Assembly (NCBI GenBank): GCA_944382715.1
Contig: CALWNC010000001.1
Location: 331,435-395,434, forward strand
Source of the DNA: an uncultured Clostridia bacterium
Lineage (GTDB): Bacteria > Bacillota > Clostridia > Christensenellales > UBA1242
Length of the DNA: 64,000 bases
Reading direction: 5' to 3'
Part shown: positions 18,918 through 28,648 of the stretch, one piece after another
Layout of the letters: each line of letters opens with the position of its first letter
How positions within the stretch are numbered: position 1 is the stretch's first letter
Notes under the pieces: generated by a model
Database searches by the model: none
What the model saw: only the letters and a program-made list of their open reading frames with translations
What the model was told of the DNA's origin: nothing
Translations under genes and position numbers: made by a program

Positions 18918-19679
18918 CTATCCATTTTTTAGTGAATCAGAAATTAGTTTGCTATCATTTTCGTCATAAGGCATATACACAAGTTCTATTCCAGCCTGAG
19001 TGAGAAGAGTAACAGAAAATTCATCTGGATAGTTATAACCATAAACAATTCGCTTTATGCCTGCATTTATTAATAGTTTTGTGCAAATCACGCAAGGACG
19101 ATGAGTAACATAAATTGTGCTACCATCTACACTTATACCCATTTTAGCTGCTTGAATTAAGGCATTTTGCTCTGCATGTGTTGAAAAACAAACCTCTGCG
19201 CGTGTACCACTTTCAATGTTAAGTTTATCTCTTAGGCAGTATCCCTTTTCTGAACAACTTAAAATTTTTGATGGTGCACCATTATATCCAGTTGCTATAA
19301 CTCTCTTATCTTTAACTATAACCGAACCGACTTGTCTATTTTCTCTCACGCAGGTGCTCCAAGATGATACCATTTTTGCCATGTCCATAAATCGCCTATC
19401 CCACTTTTCTTGAATTATCTTAGGGTCTGGCTTTTTTGACAAGTGTTCTTTCGCACACTCTATTAAAACTCTTTGAAAATTTTCTTCTTTTTCTGCGTCA
19501 CTAGTTTCCCTATTTTGTCCACAGCCACCTTTATGACAGCATTGATGTTGCTGTGTTTGAGTAGCTTCATTTTCTGCAAATTGTTGAGCTTTATGACAAC
19601 AATTATGTTCTTTTTCGCCATCTCCATGACAGTGCATTTTTTTTTGTAAATTTTCGTCATTTAACTGTGCTCTTTCCAT
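18918..19679 (-). CDS. dCMP/deoxycytidylate deaminase with Cys/His-rich N-terminal extension
   Basis: The C-terminal ~165 residues are a zinc-dependent dCMP deaminase of the ComEB type (catalytic His168-Ala-Glu170, zinc cysteines in PCVIC, Cys196 and Cys199), which makes dUMP for thymidylate synthesis. The first ~60 residues are an extra segment dense in metal ligands: MHCH at 15-18, HNCCHK at 25-30, HQCCHK at 45-50 and GGC at 51-53. The ATG at 19679 has a good site (GGAGATACT), so the extension is probably real. It could bind or store metal. The ABC-like gene is divergent, 100 bp away. Confidence 0.88.
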   Translation of the reverse strand: MERAQLNDENLQKKMHCHGDGEKEHNCCHKAQQFAENEATQTQQHQCCHKGGCGQNRETSDAEKEENFQRVLIECAKEHLSKKPDPKIIQEKWDRRFMDMAKMVSSWSTCVRENRQVGSVIVKDKRVIATGYNGAPSKILSCSEKGYCLRDKLNIESGTRAEVCFSTHAEQNALIQAAKMGISVDGSTIYVTHRPCVICTKLLINAGIKRIVYGYNYPDEFSVTLLTQAGIELVYMPYDENDSKLISDSLKNG

Positions 19680-19779
19680 AGTATCTCCAAGTGAATTAAT
19701 TATTATTTTTTGGTAACAATAATATTATATATTACTTTTTTATAATTATCAATAACTTTTTCTCAAAAAAGGAGCAATT

Positions 19780-21402
19780 ATGCTTAAGAACTTTCGAATT
19801 TTAAAGGCATATTATGGACTTGCTAAGGTAAAGTGGAAGTTTGTTGTAATAGAATTTATCGTGCTGTTAATTCCGTCACTTCTCTCAATTCTTTCTCCAA
19901 TATTAACGGCAAACGTAATCTCTTATATTACTGTTTATGATTTTAAAAATGCAACCCGAATGCTATGCTATGATTTTGGCATAATTTTAGTTACTGCACT
20001 TCTCTATTTTATCTATCACATTGTAAGCAATAAACTTTCAAAAACCATACTTTTAAATACTAGCGAATACATTTACAACGAAGTTAAAAACAACAAAAAT
20101 CTCAGCAAAATTAATTCATCTACAATGTCAGACATTTGGACATTTTCAAGTTTTAACAGCAACCTTCTTTATAAGCTTTGTTTTTTTATTAAGTCAATAA
20201 TTATTTTAGGAATTATCTTTGCATATAAATATTTAATTTCACTATCACTAATTGGAGTCAGTATTGTATCGGCATTACTTCTCAGTTTAAGCAACAAGCA
20301 AATTCAAAAAAACAACTTGATTTTAACTGATAGTAAGGTTAAATCCCTTGAGCTATTTAATTCTATCCAAAAAGGTATTAGTCTAGAAAACAACAACTAC
20401 ATGGAAAGTACTATGAAATATAAGTACATTCAAAATGTTGAAAGCTCACTCAGCACAAATAGTAAAATTACTTTATTTTATAATATCAATAACAATTTTA
20501 TATCACTCATCTTAAAAACTGCAGTTTTTTTATTTACCTTTTATCTTATTTCGCAAATCAAAGCAACTTATTTAACGCTTTCAGTCTATTTGATTTTAAC
20601 GCCATATCTCACCAGTTCTGCACAAAACTTAATTGCATTTTTTGAAATTTTTCCAGAGATTGGCATAATTGATAATATACTATTTAACTTTAATGAGCTT
20701 AAAACAAAAGAAGATACTGCAAATAAACCCGAACCTGATTTTGAAAGTACACATTCGTTTAAGCTAAAACTTTTTCACTGCTACTACAAATCTGATTCTT
20801 ATGGCATTGAAGATGCCGACTTTGAAATTGAACAAAAAGAACTCGTTCAAATTATTGGGAAACAAAATAGTGGAAAGAGAGCCATCTTTGACCTTATTAC
20901 TAAAAAAGGACTTGCAAGTTCGGGTAGTGTATTTTTGGGAGATAAAAATGTAGATGCTTTTCCCACAAATATTTATAATCAATTTGTCTATGCCACATAT
21001 AAATCACCCTACTTCTACAACCTTTCAATAGAGGACAACTTAGAAATAGTTTGTGGAAATAAGAATAAAATTATAAAAACAATAAATGCTTTAAATTTGC
21101 AGTCAATGATAAATGACTTGCCTGATGGACTTAAAACAATGATTGATGAAAACTCATCAAAAAAACTTCTCTTTTTTCTGGGACTTGTCCGAGCAGTTTT
21201 AAGTCAGGCAAAAATAATTTGCATTTATGAGTTGCCCGATAACTTTTCAGAAAAGGACTATGAAGCCCTAGAAAATATAATAGAGTATTTAAATAAAAAA
21301 TCTACTGTAATTTTGTTTTTACACGAAGTACTTAAACTGTCAAACTGCAAAGTAGTTCAGGTTTCTAAATCTAAAATAAAAGAAATAACTCATAATAATT
21401 AG
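19780..21402 (+). CDS. ABC exporter-like half-transporter with degenerate ATPase domain
   Basis: 540 residues with the fold order of a type IV ABC exporter: five or six membrane helices in 1-300 (for example 21-50, 66-84, 132-172, 240-290), then a nucleotide-binding domain (~325-535). The domain is degenerate. Walker A reads GKQNSGKR (360-367), with Arg for the usual Ser/Thr. The LSGGQ signature is replaced by NSSKKLLF. Walker B is IICIYELPD, lacking the Asp-Glu pair. A His at the switch position remains (FLHE). AAAAGGAG precedes the ATG. No partner gene adjoins. It could be a pseudo-transporter or a regulatory paralogue. Confidence 0.7.
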   Translation: MLKNFRILKAYYGLAKVKWKFVVIEFIVLLIPSLLSILSPILTANVISYITVYDFKNATRMLCYDFGIILVTALLYFIYHIVSNKLSKTILLNTSEYIYNEVKNNKNLSKINSSTMSDIWTFSSFNSNLLYKLCFFIKSIIILGIIFAYKYLISLSLIGVSIVSALLLSLSNKQIQKNNLILTDSKVKSLELFNSIQKGISLENNNYMESTMKYKYIQNVESSLSTNSKITLFYNINNNFISLILKTAVFLFTFYLISQIKATYLTLSVYLILTPYLTSSAQNLIAFFEIFPEIGIIDNILFNFNELKTKEDTANKPEPDFESTHSFKLKLFHCYYKSDSYGIEDADFEIEQKELVQIIGKQNSGKRAIFDLITKKGLASSGSVFLGDKNVDAFPTNIYNQFVYATYKSPYFYNLSIEDNLEIVCGNKNKIIKTINALNLQSMINDLPDGLKTMIDENSSKKLLFFLGLVRAVLSQAKIICIYELPDNFSEKDYEALENIIEYLNKKSTVILFLHEVLKLSNCKVVQVSKSKIKEITHNN

Positions 21403-21667
21403 CCTTTATTTGTCTTTTTATTTTTTTGAATTTATGTCACCTATAAGTTTAGATAGCATTTAGAAAATTATCTTCAGATTTTTCTATAATATTAAATTTT
21501 AATAAATATAAATCTTTTAAGGTAACTATAACTAATAGCCAGCAACTTGAATCTAAATTTGTTTTTCGACATTAAATTTAAAAAAACTAATTTTTTTGAC
21601 AAATTAATGTATATTTTAAATTGTTTTGCAGAAAATACTAGTATAAAATCTAAAAAAGGAGATAAAT

Positions 21668-21787
21668 ATGAAAAGAGATTCTAAAAAATCTTTGGCAAAG
21701 AACTGTGCAAAAAACCGCTCAAAGAACTGTGCTAGAAATTCTGCAAAGAAATCTTGCGATTGCCCAAAAACCAGAGATTGCAACTAA
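21668..21787 (+). CDS. 39-residue basic Cys-rich peptide
   Basis: A short frame with a strong site AAAGGAGATAAAT before the ATG and a perfect terminator 46 bp past its stop. The product is very basic (many Lys/Arg), with five cysteines (13, 21, 30, 32, 38) and a quasi-repeated Lys-Asn-Cys-Ala element (KNCAKN, KNCARN). It has no signal peptide. Similar tiny Lys/Asn/Cys peptides occur in clostridial genomes without known function; this is memory, not a search. Together with its isolated promoter-to-terminator unit it looks like a real gene. Metal binding or a spore-associated role would be a guess. Confidence 0.65.
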   Translation: MKRDSKKSLAKNCAKNRSKNCARNSAKKSCDCPKTRDCN

Positions 21788-21833
21788 AAAACAATAGAAA
21801 CAAAAAACAATAAAAACTAAATACTCTCATCAA

Positions 21834-21864
21834 AAAAGCACTCCTTATAATAAGGAGTGCTTTT
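21834..21864 (+). terminator. Terminator after the 39-residue peptide gene
   Basis: Perfect 14-bp stem AAAAGCACTCCTTA (21834-21847) / TAAGGAGTGCTTTT (21851-21864) with a 3-base loop. Its distal arm overlaps a parS-like sequence. Confidence 0.9.
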
Positions 21865-21875
21865 CACGTGAAACA
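21860..21875. promoter_or_regulatory. parS-like site overlapping a terminator
   Basis: CTTTTCACGTGAAACA carries the perfect CACGTG centre and differs from the TGTTTCACGTGAAACA consensus at two left-arm positions. Confidence 0.5.
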
Positions 21876-22184
21876 TTTTGTCGAAGTTTGACTTAAGTTG
21901 AATTAAAATATAACATCTTTGACTATCACCTTAAACAATCTAAAAATAAAAAGTTTGTCAAATTTTGTCTACTTCTCTCTGGTTTTGTCTAATTTTATGT
22001 TACCTGTCTTTATTTCACTAAATTTACTCAGAAAAATTGTATAATCTGTCAAAAATCATTGAATTTTGTCTAAATTTTTTTATTTTTGGTATATTTTGTT
22101 TTAAAAAGGGCAAAAAGGAAAATGTTAGTAAATTACCAAGTTTAGTTATCATCACTTTTAACTGAAAAATAGTTGTTTTTCTTT
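21876..22184. other. Gap with repeated TTTTGTCT words
   Basis: About 310 bases between the peptide gene and uppP. The octamer TTTTGTCT(A) occurs at least three times between about 21962 and 22072. No gene seen. Confidence 0.35.
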
Positions 22185-22958
22185 TTAAAGAAAGAATATT
22201 ACAGAAAGTCCAAGTAAAAACAAATAAATTGAGAAATAAATAAACTTATGTCCCTTTAATAGTTTAACTGTGAGTTTTAACGAGAGAAATGCAACAATAA
22301 AAGTAAAGAAAAAGGCAAAAACAATATACCATGGATTTATTTGATTAAACACGGTTTCCCAAGAGTCTATCTTCAAAATTTCAAATAAAAATCCACCTAC
22401 TATTATTGGGATTGAAAGTAAAAAGCTGTACTTAGCCGATTCACTTTCATCATTACCAAGAAGTAAAAGACTTGAAATGGTACTTCCCGACCTTGAAATT
22501 CCCGGCAAAACTGCAATGCCCTGAACTGCTCCCACAATTATAGAATCTTTATAACTTATTTCACCAACCTTTAAAGAAATTGATTTTTTTTGATATAAAA
22601 ATGTAACAAACAAAAGCAGAGCAGTTACTAGAAAATAATAACAATAAAATGCATCAAGGTATTTTCCAAGGTCAAAAATTTCATAAATTACTGCAAAAAC
22701 TAAAGTTATTGCAGTTGACAAAACAAGTTTATATGTTAGTGGTTGAAATGGTTTTTTTAAAAGACCAAATATGATTTTACGATAATATATAATCACGGCG
22801 AGAAGTGTTGATAAATGCAAAAATAAATTTAAGAGCAAAAGGTTGTCTTCTATTCCAAAAAGATTTTCTAGCAACAACAAATGACCACTGCTTGACACTG
22901 GCAAAAATTCTGTAAGCCCTTGAATTAAACACAAAATTAAAAGTACATAAAACTTCAT
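22185..22958 (-). CDS. uppP: Undecaprenyl-diphosphatase UppP/BacA
   Basis: Integral membrane phosphatase that recycles undecaprenyl pyrophosphate for wall synthesis and gives bacitracin tolerance. Conserved motifs are GLTEFLPVSSSGHLLL (14-29) and PGISRSGSTISSLLL in the middle; eight membrane helices fit the 257-residue length. No ribosome site is visible before the ATG. A TATAAT lies nine bases upstream on the minus strand, so the message may be almost leaderless. It is divergent from ychF with a 146-bp shared regulatory gap. Confidence 0.95.
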   Translation of the reverse strand: MKFYVLLILCLIQGLTEFLPVSSSGHLLLLENLFGIEDNLLLLNLFLHLSTLLAVIIYYRKIIFGLLKKPFQPLTYKLVLSTAITLVFAVIYEIFDLGKYLDAFYCYYFLVTALLLFVTFLYQKKSISLKVGEISYKDSIIVGAVQGIAVLPGISRSGSTISSLLLLGNDESESAKYSFLLSIPIIVGGFLFEILKIDSWETVFNQINPWYIVFAFFFTFIVAFLSLKLTVKLLKGHKFIYFSIYLFLLGLSVIFFL

Positions 22959-23104
22959 ATTTACATTATATTTGTTAACATTTAAAATTTTAACTTTATT
23001 GCTTTATTTTTTATAAAAGATATTGTATAATACTGACGGAAGAAGTTAGTTTTTGCCTAATCTAAACTACTTACAAACTAAAATTTAAATCAGGGAGAAA
23101 TTTT

Positions 23105-24202
23105 ATGGAACTTGGAGTTGTTGGTTTGCCTAATGTTGGAAAAAGTACACTATTTAATGCAATCACAAAGGTTGGTGCAGAAGTTGCAAATTATCCATTT
23201 TGCACCATTGAGCCAAATGTTGGGATTGTACCTGTGCCAGATGAAAGGCTAAATGTACTTGGAAAAATGTACAATACGAAAAAAATTACTCCTGCAGTAC
23301 TTAAGTTTGTTGATATTGCAGGACTTGTTAAAGGTGCATCGCGTGGAGAGGGACTTGGAAATAAATTTTTAGGAGCAATTCGCGAGTGTGATGCGATTGT
23401 TCATGTGGTTAGATGTTTTAATGACCCTAACATTACACATGTGGATGGTTCAGTCGACCCTATTCGTGATATTGAAACAATCAATACCGAGCTTGCACTT
23501 GCCGATCTTGAAACCGTAAAGACAAAACTTGAAAAGACGGAAAAAATGTATAAGCAAGGTAACAAGGAGCTTTTAACCGAAGTCAACCTACTAAAAAGAA
23601 TTGCAGAACTTTTAAATGATGGAAAACCTGCAAGGCTTGCCATTCAAACAGATGAAGAAAAAAAGCTAGCCAGTTCCTACTTTTTGCTAACTACAAAGCC
23701 AGTAATTTATGCCTGCAACATTTCAGAAGATGATATTTCAAAAGACGAGGACAGTTTGGAATATGTGCAAAAGGTAAAAGCATATGCCGAGTCAGAAAAT
23801 GCAAAAGTTCTTGTTATTTGTGCAAAAATTGAGCAGGAATTATCTGAACTTGATGAAGAAGAAAAGCAAATGTTTTTGGAAGATCTTGGACTTAGTGGCA
23901 GTGGACTGGAGAAAATTATCAAACTAGGATATGAAACACTTGGTCAGATTTCCTTTTTAACTGCTGGTGAAAAAGAAGTTCGTGCATGGACAATTATCAA
24001 AGGGACAAAAGCTCCCGGTGCTGCAGGAAAAATTCATAGTGATTTTGAAAAAGGATTTATACGCGCTGATGTCGTTTCTTATGAAAATCTTGTTGCCTGT
24101 GGTGGTTATAATCAAGCACGCGAAGCTGGAAAAGTTAGAAGCGAAGGCAAAGATTATGAAGTTCAAGATGGTGATGTAATTCTTTTCAAGTTTAATGTTT
24201 AA
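23105..24202 (+). CDS. ychF: Redox-regulated ATPase/GTPase YchF (OLA1)
   Basis: Obg-family P-loop NTPase that binds ribosomes. P-loop GLPNVGKST (7-15), switch and G3 motif DIAGLVKGASRGEGLGNKFL, coiled-coil insertion (~135-200) and C-terminal TGS domain (TAGEKEVRAWTIIKG to the end) are all present. Length 365 is standard. The site CAGGGAGAAATTTT precedes the ATG. A TATAAT (23026-23031) lies 73 bp upstream, without a clear -35 at proper spacing. It has its own terminator. Very secure. Confidence 0.97.
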   Translation: MELGVVGLPNVGKSTLFNAITKVGAEVANYPFCTIEPNVGIVPVPDERLNVLGKMYNTKKITPAVLKFVDIAGLVKGASRGEGLGNKFLGAIRECDAIVHVVRCFNDPNITHVDGSVDPIRDIETINTELALADLETVKTKLEKTEKMYKQGNKELLTEVNLLKRIAELLNDGKPARLAIQTDEEKKLASSYFLLTTKPVIYACNISEDDISKDEDSLEYVQKVKAYAESENAKVLVICAKIEQELSELDEEEKQMFLEDLGLSGSGLEKIIKLGYETLGQISFLTAGEKEVRAWTIIKGTKAPGAAGKIHSDFEKGFIRADVVSYENLVACGGYNQAREAGKVRSEGKDYEVQDGDVILFKFNV

Positions 24203-24285
24203 TTTTTTTGATAAATATAATTTTTAGTTTTTAGTTTTAAATTAATATTATTATCAATTTCTAATTATTTAGTTTATTATTTTAC

Positions 24286-24335
24286 AAAAAATCTGCTGAG
24301 ATAGTTGTGTAACAATCTCGGCAGATTTTTATTTT
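24286..24335 (+). terminator. Terminator of ychF
   Basis: 16-bp stem with one G-T pair: AAAAATCTGCTGAGAT (24286-24302 region) / ATCTCGGCAGATTTTT (24315-24330), then TATTTTT. Confidence 0.88.
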
Positions 24336-24407
24336 TAATTTATAATAGTAATTATTATTACCACAAGAAAAATTATCATAATTCAAGAAACAATATTAAA
24401 AATCAAT

Positions 24408-24986
24408 TTAAATTGATTCAACATACTTAATCAATTTTTTTGGATTACCTTTAACAATAAATGGTGTGCTATCCTTATAGCCCGTTTCCTTATTAGTTGA
24501 GTCATTGGTGACTGAACTATAAACAACCATTTCTTCATATGAACTATTGATTGGTATTATGAAAATAAGACACATATAGGAAATTACCCTGCTACTATCA
24601 CCCTCATAGCATACAATATTTTTTAAGTTCTCTTCCCTATAAATCAATTCTATGACCAAGTTATCATTTTTCATACTCGTGTCATATGTAGAATAGTTAT
24701 CTTCGCCGTATACTGGGCGATTTTTAAGATTTCCATCGCTTATCATTACTCTAAGCAGAGAGTTACGAATAGAATTATTAAGTTCTTCCATTATTCTAAT
24801 ATATCCCTCATCTCCCTCATAATAAGAAGCTCCGTCATTGACTGTCGTTGTACTCTTATAATATACATTAATTGAAAACGGGTTATCAAAGGTAACAACC
24901 CTTTGTCTAATACAGCCAAGCGTAATTAAAAACACTCCTATAACACCAATAAATGCAGCTGAAATTATACAAAATATCTTTTTCAT
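24408..24986 (-). CDS. Hypothetical membrane-anchored or lipoprotein
   Basis: 192 residues. One hydrophobic segment at the N-terminus (4-24) ends in TLGC, a weak lipobox, and the remainder is hydrophilic, Ser/Asn/Tyr-rich, presumably outside the membrane. It begins nine bases after ftsH and is surely in the same transcript. I recognise no family. A second short hydrophobic stretch near residue 137-147 (SYMCLIFIIPI) looks like a core strand. A role linked to FtsH membrane quality control is only suggested by position. Confidence 0.6.
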   Translation of the reverse strand: MKKIFCIISAAFIGVIGVFLITLGCIRQRVVTFDNPFSINVYYKSTTTVNDGASYYEGDEGYIRIMEELNNSIRNSLLRVMISDGNLKNRPVYGEDNYSTYDTSMKNDNLVIELIYREENLKNIVCYEGDSSRVISYMCLIFIIPINSSYEEMVVYSSVTNDSTNKETGYKDSTPFIVKGNPKKLIKYVESI

Positions 24987-24994
24987 AGTTCTTC

Positions 24995-27592
24995 CTATTC
25001 GTTATCTTCTTTCTTTGTACTTTTAACTTTAGAATTAGACTTACTATTGTCCGTAACCTTTGACTTAGATTTTTCAGAAGTTTCTTTGTTCTCTTCGTCG
25101 TCGTTTTTAGAGATTTCAATATTTTTCTTTTCATCAGCAATAGTGTCAGAGGTTTTAGTTTCTTTTGACTCTACTCCGTCTTGCTTCAAATTGTTCTCTT
25201 TATTTTCTTCCTTTGCAGGCGCTATTTTTTCATGTGAAACAATTTCGTTTGAGTCGTCATTTTTCTCTTTGCTTGTATCGCTTTCTAATTTTGAATTTAT
25301 ATCTTCTTTGGTTTCTTTTTGTTCTAAATTTATAGAATCTTGAGATTGAATTGCAGTTTTTTGAGTGTTTGTATCACTTTCAGATGTGTAAGTGTCTGCA
25401 CTTTCATTTTCATCATTTGACACTTTTTTTGAAGTATCTGTTTTTTGATCATTCTGCAAATCTTCATTATCTATACTATCCGAATCTGTATTTTTATTAT
25501 CTTTTTCAGAACTTTCTACACTCTCTTTCAATTCTTGATTTGAATCTACGCCAGTTTGTTTTTCTTCAGTTTCAGTATTTTGTTCCTTAACACCATTTGT
25601 TTCTGTGGTTTTTGCTTGTTTTTCTTTAATTTCTGCATTTTTTATTAGTTCATCTACATAATTTGAAGAATTTTCTGTTTTAGTCTGGTCATCCTGTTGA
25701 AGCAATGTAGACCTTTTATCTTTATGGTCAATATAATCAATCACTTCTTCCTTTGTTTTGCCAGCAATAATCATATCTACTTCTTCTGCATAGATTGTTT
25801 CTCTTTCAAGAAGAACATTTGCCATTGTCATCAAAACATCTTTATTTTCTGTTAAGATACGCTCAGTTTCTTTTTGGCAAGAATCTATAATTTTCTTAAT
25901 CTCTTCGTCAATTAGCGTACCTTGAGATTCACTATATGGCATTCTTTCTTGATAAGATTTTCCAATAAAGACTTCATCACTACTGCCACAGTAAACCATA
26001 CCAACATTTGAACTCATACCCCACTCAGTAACCATTCGCCTTGCAATACTACTTGCACGCTTTAAATCGTTCGATGCGCCCGTTGATATGTCACCAACAT
26101 ATAGTTTTTCAGCAGTAATTCCACCAAGTAACATTTGAATTTTACAAAGTAATTTCTCTTTAAAATAAACAGTTGAATCGTCATCAGTTGAAAGTGTGTA
26201 ACCACCTGCCCCACCTCTTGGAATGATAGACACTTCGTGAACTGGGGATTTTTCTTTAGCAAGCTTAGAAATAAGTGCGTGACCTGACTCGTGAATTGCA
26301 GTATCTAGTCTATCTTTTTCATCAATTACACGGCTTCTCTTTTGTGGTCCAAGAGTAACTTTCATTATAGCCTTTTGAATATCTTCTTCGTTTATAAATT
26401 TACGGTTATCCTTTGCAACCATTATTGCGGCCTCATTTAAAAGGTTTTCAAGTTCGGCACCAGTAAAGCCTGAGGTTATTCTCGCTATTGTCTTAAAATC
26501 AATATTTTTAGCAAACTTTTTATTTCTTGAATGAACTTTCAAAATTTCTTCTCTTCCCTTAATATCAGGAACCCCTATATTAATTCTTCTATCAAATCTT
26601 CCCGGTCTGAGAAGTGCTGGGTCAAGTATATCAACTCTGTTAGTTGCAGCCATTACGATAATGCCTTCATTCTCTTCAAATCCGTCCATTTGAACAAGAA
26701 GTTGGTTTAGGGTTTGTTCTCTTTCGTCGTTTCCTCCACCAAGTCCAGCACCCCTTTGTCTACCAACGGCATCAATTTCATCAATAAATATAATGCAAGG
26801 CTTTGCCTTTTTTGCAGTTTCAAACAAATCTCTCACTCTTGACGCACCCACGCCGACAAAAAGTTCCATAAAGTCACTACCAGATATTGTAAAGAAAGGT
26901 ACATTTGCCTCGCCTGCAACAGCTCTTGCTAGAAGTGTCTTACCCGTTCCTGGAGGTCCCACAAGGAGAACACCTTTTGGAATTTTTGCTCCTAGCTCAG
27001 TATATTTCTTAGGATTTTTCAAAAAGTCCACAACATCTTCGAGTTCTTGTTTTTCTTCTTCAGCACCTGCAACATCAGTAAACTTCGTTTTGCTAGGATA
27101 TATCCTTGCTCGGTTTTTAACAAACTCAAAGTTTTTGTTGTTTGTATTTTTAAGTTGTCTTGTAATAAAGACAATCATGAATATAAGTGATGCAATTAAA
27201 AGTATTGGATAAACAATATTTAGTATTGAAACTGTTGTCGTTGTTCCAGATACAAGTATTGGAACTTCAAGACCTTGCTCATTTAATTCGTTCCACTTGC
27301 TTAAAACATCTTCTTCTATAGAATCTCTTCTATATAGCCAATGTGCTTCACCATTTTTATAATAAATCTGTATTTTAGTCTGATTTAAATCAATCTCTTT
27401 AATATTTCCAGCAGTAAGCTGTTCGACATATGTATTAACATCAATTTCAGTACCAGTTGCACTTCGATTAATGTATACGTAAACTAGTGTTATAACCAGA
27501 ATAAAAGCCAAACAAAGAATAATCCTCCTAAACATCTTATCCTTTTGTTGCTTAATTCGTAAATTTTTATTCTGCTCTTCTATTTCGCTCAT
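24995..27592 (-). CDS. ftsH: ATP-dependent zinc metalloprotease FtsH with long acidic C-terminal tail
   Basis: Membrane AAA+ protease for quality control. Two transmembrane helices (~24-42 and ~123-144) flank an extracytoplasmic domain. Walker A GPPGTGKT is at 212-219, Walker B is [15 protein letters not shown], the second-region-of-homology is [17 protein letters not shown], and the zinc motif HESGH is at 434-438. The catalytic core ends near residue 626. About 239 further residues form a Ser/Glu/Lys/Asp/Thr/Asn low-complexity tail, absent from most FtsH proteins. I start at ATG 27592 (GGAGG six bases upstream) rather than the ATG four codons earlier, which lies over the ribosome site. Confidence 0.95.
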   Translation of the reverse strand: MSEIEEQNKNLRIKQQKDKMFRRIILCLAFILVITLVYVYINRSATGTEIDVNTYVEQLTAGNIKEIDLNQTKIQIYYKNGEAHWLYRRDSIEEDVLSKWNELNEQGLEVPILVSGTTTTVSILNIVYPILLIASLIFMIVFITRQLKNTNNKNFEFVKNRARIYPSKTKFTDVAGAEEEKQELEDVVDFLKNPKKYTELGAKIPKGVLLVGPPGTGKTLLARAVAGEANVPFFTISGSDFMELFVGVGASRVRDLFETAKKAKPCIIFIDEIDAVGRQRGAGLGGGNDEREQTLNQLLVQMDGFEENEGIIVMAATNRVDILDPALLRPGRFDRRINIGVPDIKGREEILKVHSRNKKFAKNIDFKTIARITSGFTGAELENLLNEAAIMVAKDNRKFINEEDIQKAIMKVTLGPQKRSRVIDEKDRLDTAIHESGHALISKLAKEKSPVHEVSIIPRGGAGGYTLSTDDDSTVYFKEKLLCKIQMLLGGITAEKLYVGDISTGASNDLKRASSIARRMVTEWGMSSNVGMVYCGSSDEVFIGKSYQERMPYSESQGTLIDEEIKKIIDSCQKETERILTENKDVLMTMANVLLERETIYAEEVDMIIAGKTKEEVIDYIDHKDKRSTLLQQDDQTKTENSSNYVDELIKNAEIKEKQAKTTETNGVKEQNTETEEKQTGVDSNQELKESVESSEKDNKNTDSDSIDNEDLQNDQKTDTSKKVSNDENESADTYTSESDTNTQKTAIQSQDSINLEQKETKEDINSKLESDTSKEKNDDSNEIVSHEKIAPAKEENKENNLKQDGVESKETKTSDTIADEKKNIEISKNDDEENKETSEKSKSKVTDNSKSNSKVKSTKKEDNE
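25226..25241. promoter_or_regulatory. parS-like sequence in the ftsH tail
   Basis: TTTTTCATGTGAAACA differs from the consensus at two positions. It lies in low-complexity coding sequence, so it may be fortuitous. Confidence 0.3.
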
Positions 27593-27724
27593 TTTTACCT
27601 CCATTTTAGTACATAATCTATTTTATCAAAATATAATATTTTTATCAATTCTTTTTAATAATTATATAAAACAATAATAAAATTTTACATAAATTTTTGA
27701 AAAATTTTTGTCATAAAAATAGAC

Positions 27725-27753
27725 TTTACATATATTTTATAATATAATATAAT
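27725..27753 (+). promoter_or_regulatory. Putative cvpA promoter
   Basis: TTTACA (27725-27730), 17-base spacer, TATAAT (27748-27753), 25 bp before the ATG. Overlapping TATAAT words make the exact -10 uncertain in this AT-rich stretch. Confidence 0.45.
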
Positions 27754-27778
27754 TAGAAACAAAAAGAGGTATTTTAAA

Positions 27779-28540
27779 ATGAATTGGTTGGATTTGGGTA
27801 TAATAATTTTTATTATAATCCTGATTGTTATTGGGATTAGACAGGGGCTTATGAACTCGGTACTCTCAAACTTTTCTTTTTCAGTTAACTGCTTGATTAG
27901 TTTTTTTCTGAGTAGACCGATAAAGTTCATTTTTAATCGTGTTTTTGGTGTAGGTAGTGCAATTTCAAGCCATTACTACGATTTGTTAATTCAAAAAGAA
28001 GGCTTTGCAACCAATTTACTTGAAATTTCAGAAGAAAATTTGCATAGCACTGTCAATATTGCAATTAACAATGGTGACTTTAATTTTGTTTCAAAAACAA
28101 TGTTTAAGATATTTTTAAATAAAAACAATTTGTATGAAACCCTACATAACTCAGACCATGTAAGCAGAACAATGGCAGACATAATTTCTGAAACCTACTC
28201 CTCTTTCTTTATGACAATTATTGCATTTGTTACATCTTTAGTTCTTGTGTTTATTGTTGTAAGTTTATTCCAACTTTTATCTAACAAACTTAGAACCGTT
28301 GGAAGTGTTAAGGTGGTTGATAGTGTACTTGGTGCTTTTTATGGAATATTTAGATGTTTCGTAATTTTAGTTATTGTATGTATTGCAATTAAACTTCTCT
28401 CAGCATTTTCATTTATGGACAGTGTTGTAAACTATATTAATGACTCATTCTTCGGACGGCTTATATATGTCCAAATTAATGACTTTATAAATAATTACCT
28501 TAGTTTTAGTGATATTGTCTCCTCGCTATTTAATCATTAG
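27779..28540 (+). CDS. cvpA: CvpA family membrane protein
   Basis: 253 residues with an N-terminal hydrophobic helix beginning NWLDLGIIIFIIILIVIGI and the family glycine turn RQGLMNSVLSNFSF. Two more helices follow in the middle and C-terminal half (~140-165, 188-206), then a short amphipathic tail. This is the ordinary size class of CvpA proteins (colicin V production/secretion-associated, true role unclear). AGAGG lies upstream. It is divergent from ftsH and has a terminator 78 bp past the stop. The protein is clearly shorter than the CvpA-like protein at 16645-18873. Confidence 0.75.
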   Translation: MNWLDLGIIIFIIILIVIGIRQGLMNSVLSNFSFSVNCLISFFLSRPIKFIFNRVFGVGSAISSHYYDLLIQKEGFATNLLEISEENLHSTVNIAINNGDFNFVSKTMFKIFLNKNNLYETLHNSDHVSRTMADIISETYSSFFMTIIAFVTSLVLVFIVVSLFQLLSNKLRTVGSVKVVDSVLGAFYGIFRCFVILVIVCIAIKLLSAFSFMDSVVNYINDSFFGRLIYVQINDFINNYLSFSDIVSSLFNH

Positions 28541-28617
28541 CATTAGAAATTAAAAACTTCAAATTTTAATAATATATATTATAGCTTTCAAATTGAAAAC
28601 GCAATTTAAATAAATAT

Positions 28618-28648
28618 AAAAAGGAATAAGACTTGCTTATTCCTTTTT
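28618..28648 (+). terminator. Terminator of cvpA
   Basis: Perfect 13-bp stem AAAAAGGAATAAG (28618-28630) / CTTATTCCTTTTT (28636-28648), loop ACTTG. Confidence 0.88.
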
